NCBI GenBank assembly: GCA_026707145.1
Contig: JAPOXK010000021.1
Location: 62,001-126,000, forward strand
DNA from: Chloroflexota bacterium
GTDB taxonomy: Bacteria; Chloroflexota; Dehalococcoidia; Bin125
Direction of reading: 5' to 3'
Length of the DNA stretch: 64,000 nucleotides
The translations under genes and the position numbers were made by a program. Below are positions 63,577 through 64,000 of the stretch, in pieces. Position 1 is the stretch's first letter. Each line of letters starts with the position of its first letter. The notes below the pieces were generated by a model that was not told the DNA's origin, did no database searches, and saw only the letters and a program-made list of their open reading frames with translations.

Positions 63577-64000
63577 ACGTCATGGGACCCACCTGGCGCA
63601 CCAAGCCTTTCAGTTCGAGCATGGCTAGGGTGCTGCTAACGGTCGAGACGGGCAAGTCCGCGGCTCGCACGGCTTCATCAATGTGCAATGGCTCATGGCT
63701 AAGCTGCTTTAAGATCAGCGACTCCGTGGGATCGTCTGGCAACACGCGAGCCAGTTCGATCTGGTGCTCGACCATCTGTAGGTTGAGCTCCTCCAAAACG
63801 TCACGGACGTTGGTCACGAGCTTCGCCATCCCTTGTTGGATCAGGGCGTTCGCCCCCTGACTGCTCGGAGATGTGATACGCCCCGGTACGGCGAAGACCT
63901 CGCGATTTTGCGAGTTGGCCCAATTCGCGGTGTGCAACGCTCCCGATTTTTCCCCCGCTTCGATCACCAGCGTGCCGAGCGTGAGTCCGCTCAAGATGCG
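63563..64000 (-). CDS. dprA: DNA processing protein DprA (N-terminal part outside window)
   Basis: The frame is open to the window edge, so the gene begins beyond it; about 145 codons are visible. RILSGLTLGTLVIEAGEKSGALHTANWAN and REVFAVPGRITSPSSQGANALIQQGMAKLV are the end of the DprA/Smf Rossmann fold. A C-terminal winged-helix (DLPVSTVSSTLAMLELKGLVRQVGPMTYARV) follows. DprA loads RecA on incoming ssDNA in transformation. It overlaps topA, the common dprA-topA order. Confidence 0.94.
   Translation of the reverse strand, partial: RILSGLTLGTLVIEAGEKSGALHTANWANSQNREVFAVPGRITSPSSQGANALIQQGMAKLVTNVRDVLEELNLQMVEHQIELARVLPDDPTESLILKQLSHEPLHIDEAVRAADLPVSTVSSTLAMLELKGLVRQVGPMTYARV

Overview
The window is a 64 kb, GC-rich (roughly 64% by eye) bacterial chromosome segment with no rRNA, CRISPR array, insertion sequence or phage module. 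The best guess is a member of the Chloroflexota, possibly near Thermomicrobia or SAR202-type lineages. This rests on lipoprotein-type solute-binding proteins with acidic Ala/Pro/Glu linkers, many GTG/TTG starts behind good ribosome binding sites, a dprA-topA-xerC run, a long K/A-rich N-terminal tail on the principal sigma factor, and CCA-encoding tRNAs. No 16S gene is present, so the assignment is inference.

Region 1 (1-17.8 kb) is an uptake-and-catabolism region. A complete LIV-type (branched-chain amino acid/amide-like) ABC transporter is dispersed over both strands: livM and livK on minus, livH and livG-livF on plus. It is interleaved with an alpha/beta hydrolase, a VOC protein, a GNAT, an enoyl-CoA hydratase, an SMP-30 lactonase, a cupin and a luciferase-like flavin enzyme. 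A second LIV system follows: two tandem solute-binding lipoproteins on minus, then a tight livH-livM-livG-livF operon on plus. The two binding-protein genes share a 325-bp block of perfect identity at their 3' ends, and the second LivH carries a fused extracytoplasmic domain.

Region 2 (17.8-28 kb) starts with a small graveyard of accessory-gene fragments: the end of a type ISP restriction-modification-like enzyme and a PIN-toxin start. It is followed by an export-type ABC module with two MacB/LolD-like ATPases (one with an AbrB-like C-terminal domain), two very large FtsX-family permeases with an internal beta-sandwich-like region, and two small membrane-anchored proteins between them. This is the most plausible uncharacterised system in the window.

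Region 3 (28-39 kb) has a Leu-Gln-Asn tRNA cluster, a ferritin-like protein, a CorC/HlyC-type CBS protein, folate genes pabB-pabC, tRNA-Phe, a P-loop/DRTGG protein, a zinc-ribbon membrane protein, a PcrA/UvrD helicase, MazG and a DUF1461-type membrane protein.

Region 4 (39-64 kb) is a continuous minus-strand housekeeping block. In transcription order: dprA (cut by the window end), topA, xerC, aroQ, an M24 aminopeptidase, efp, xseA, xseB, a PHP protein, a formyltransferase-like protein, a membrane protein, a zinc-ribbon protein, a lamin-tail-domain surface protein, rluB, cmk, plsC, ispH, a DUF512 radical SAM protein, glmS, a CARDB surface protein, dnaG, rpoD and an FmdB-like protein. Many junctions overlap by 1-4 bases, indicating co-transcription and translational coupling.
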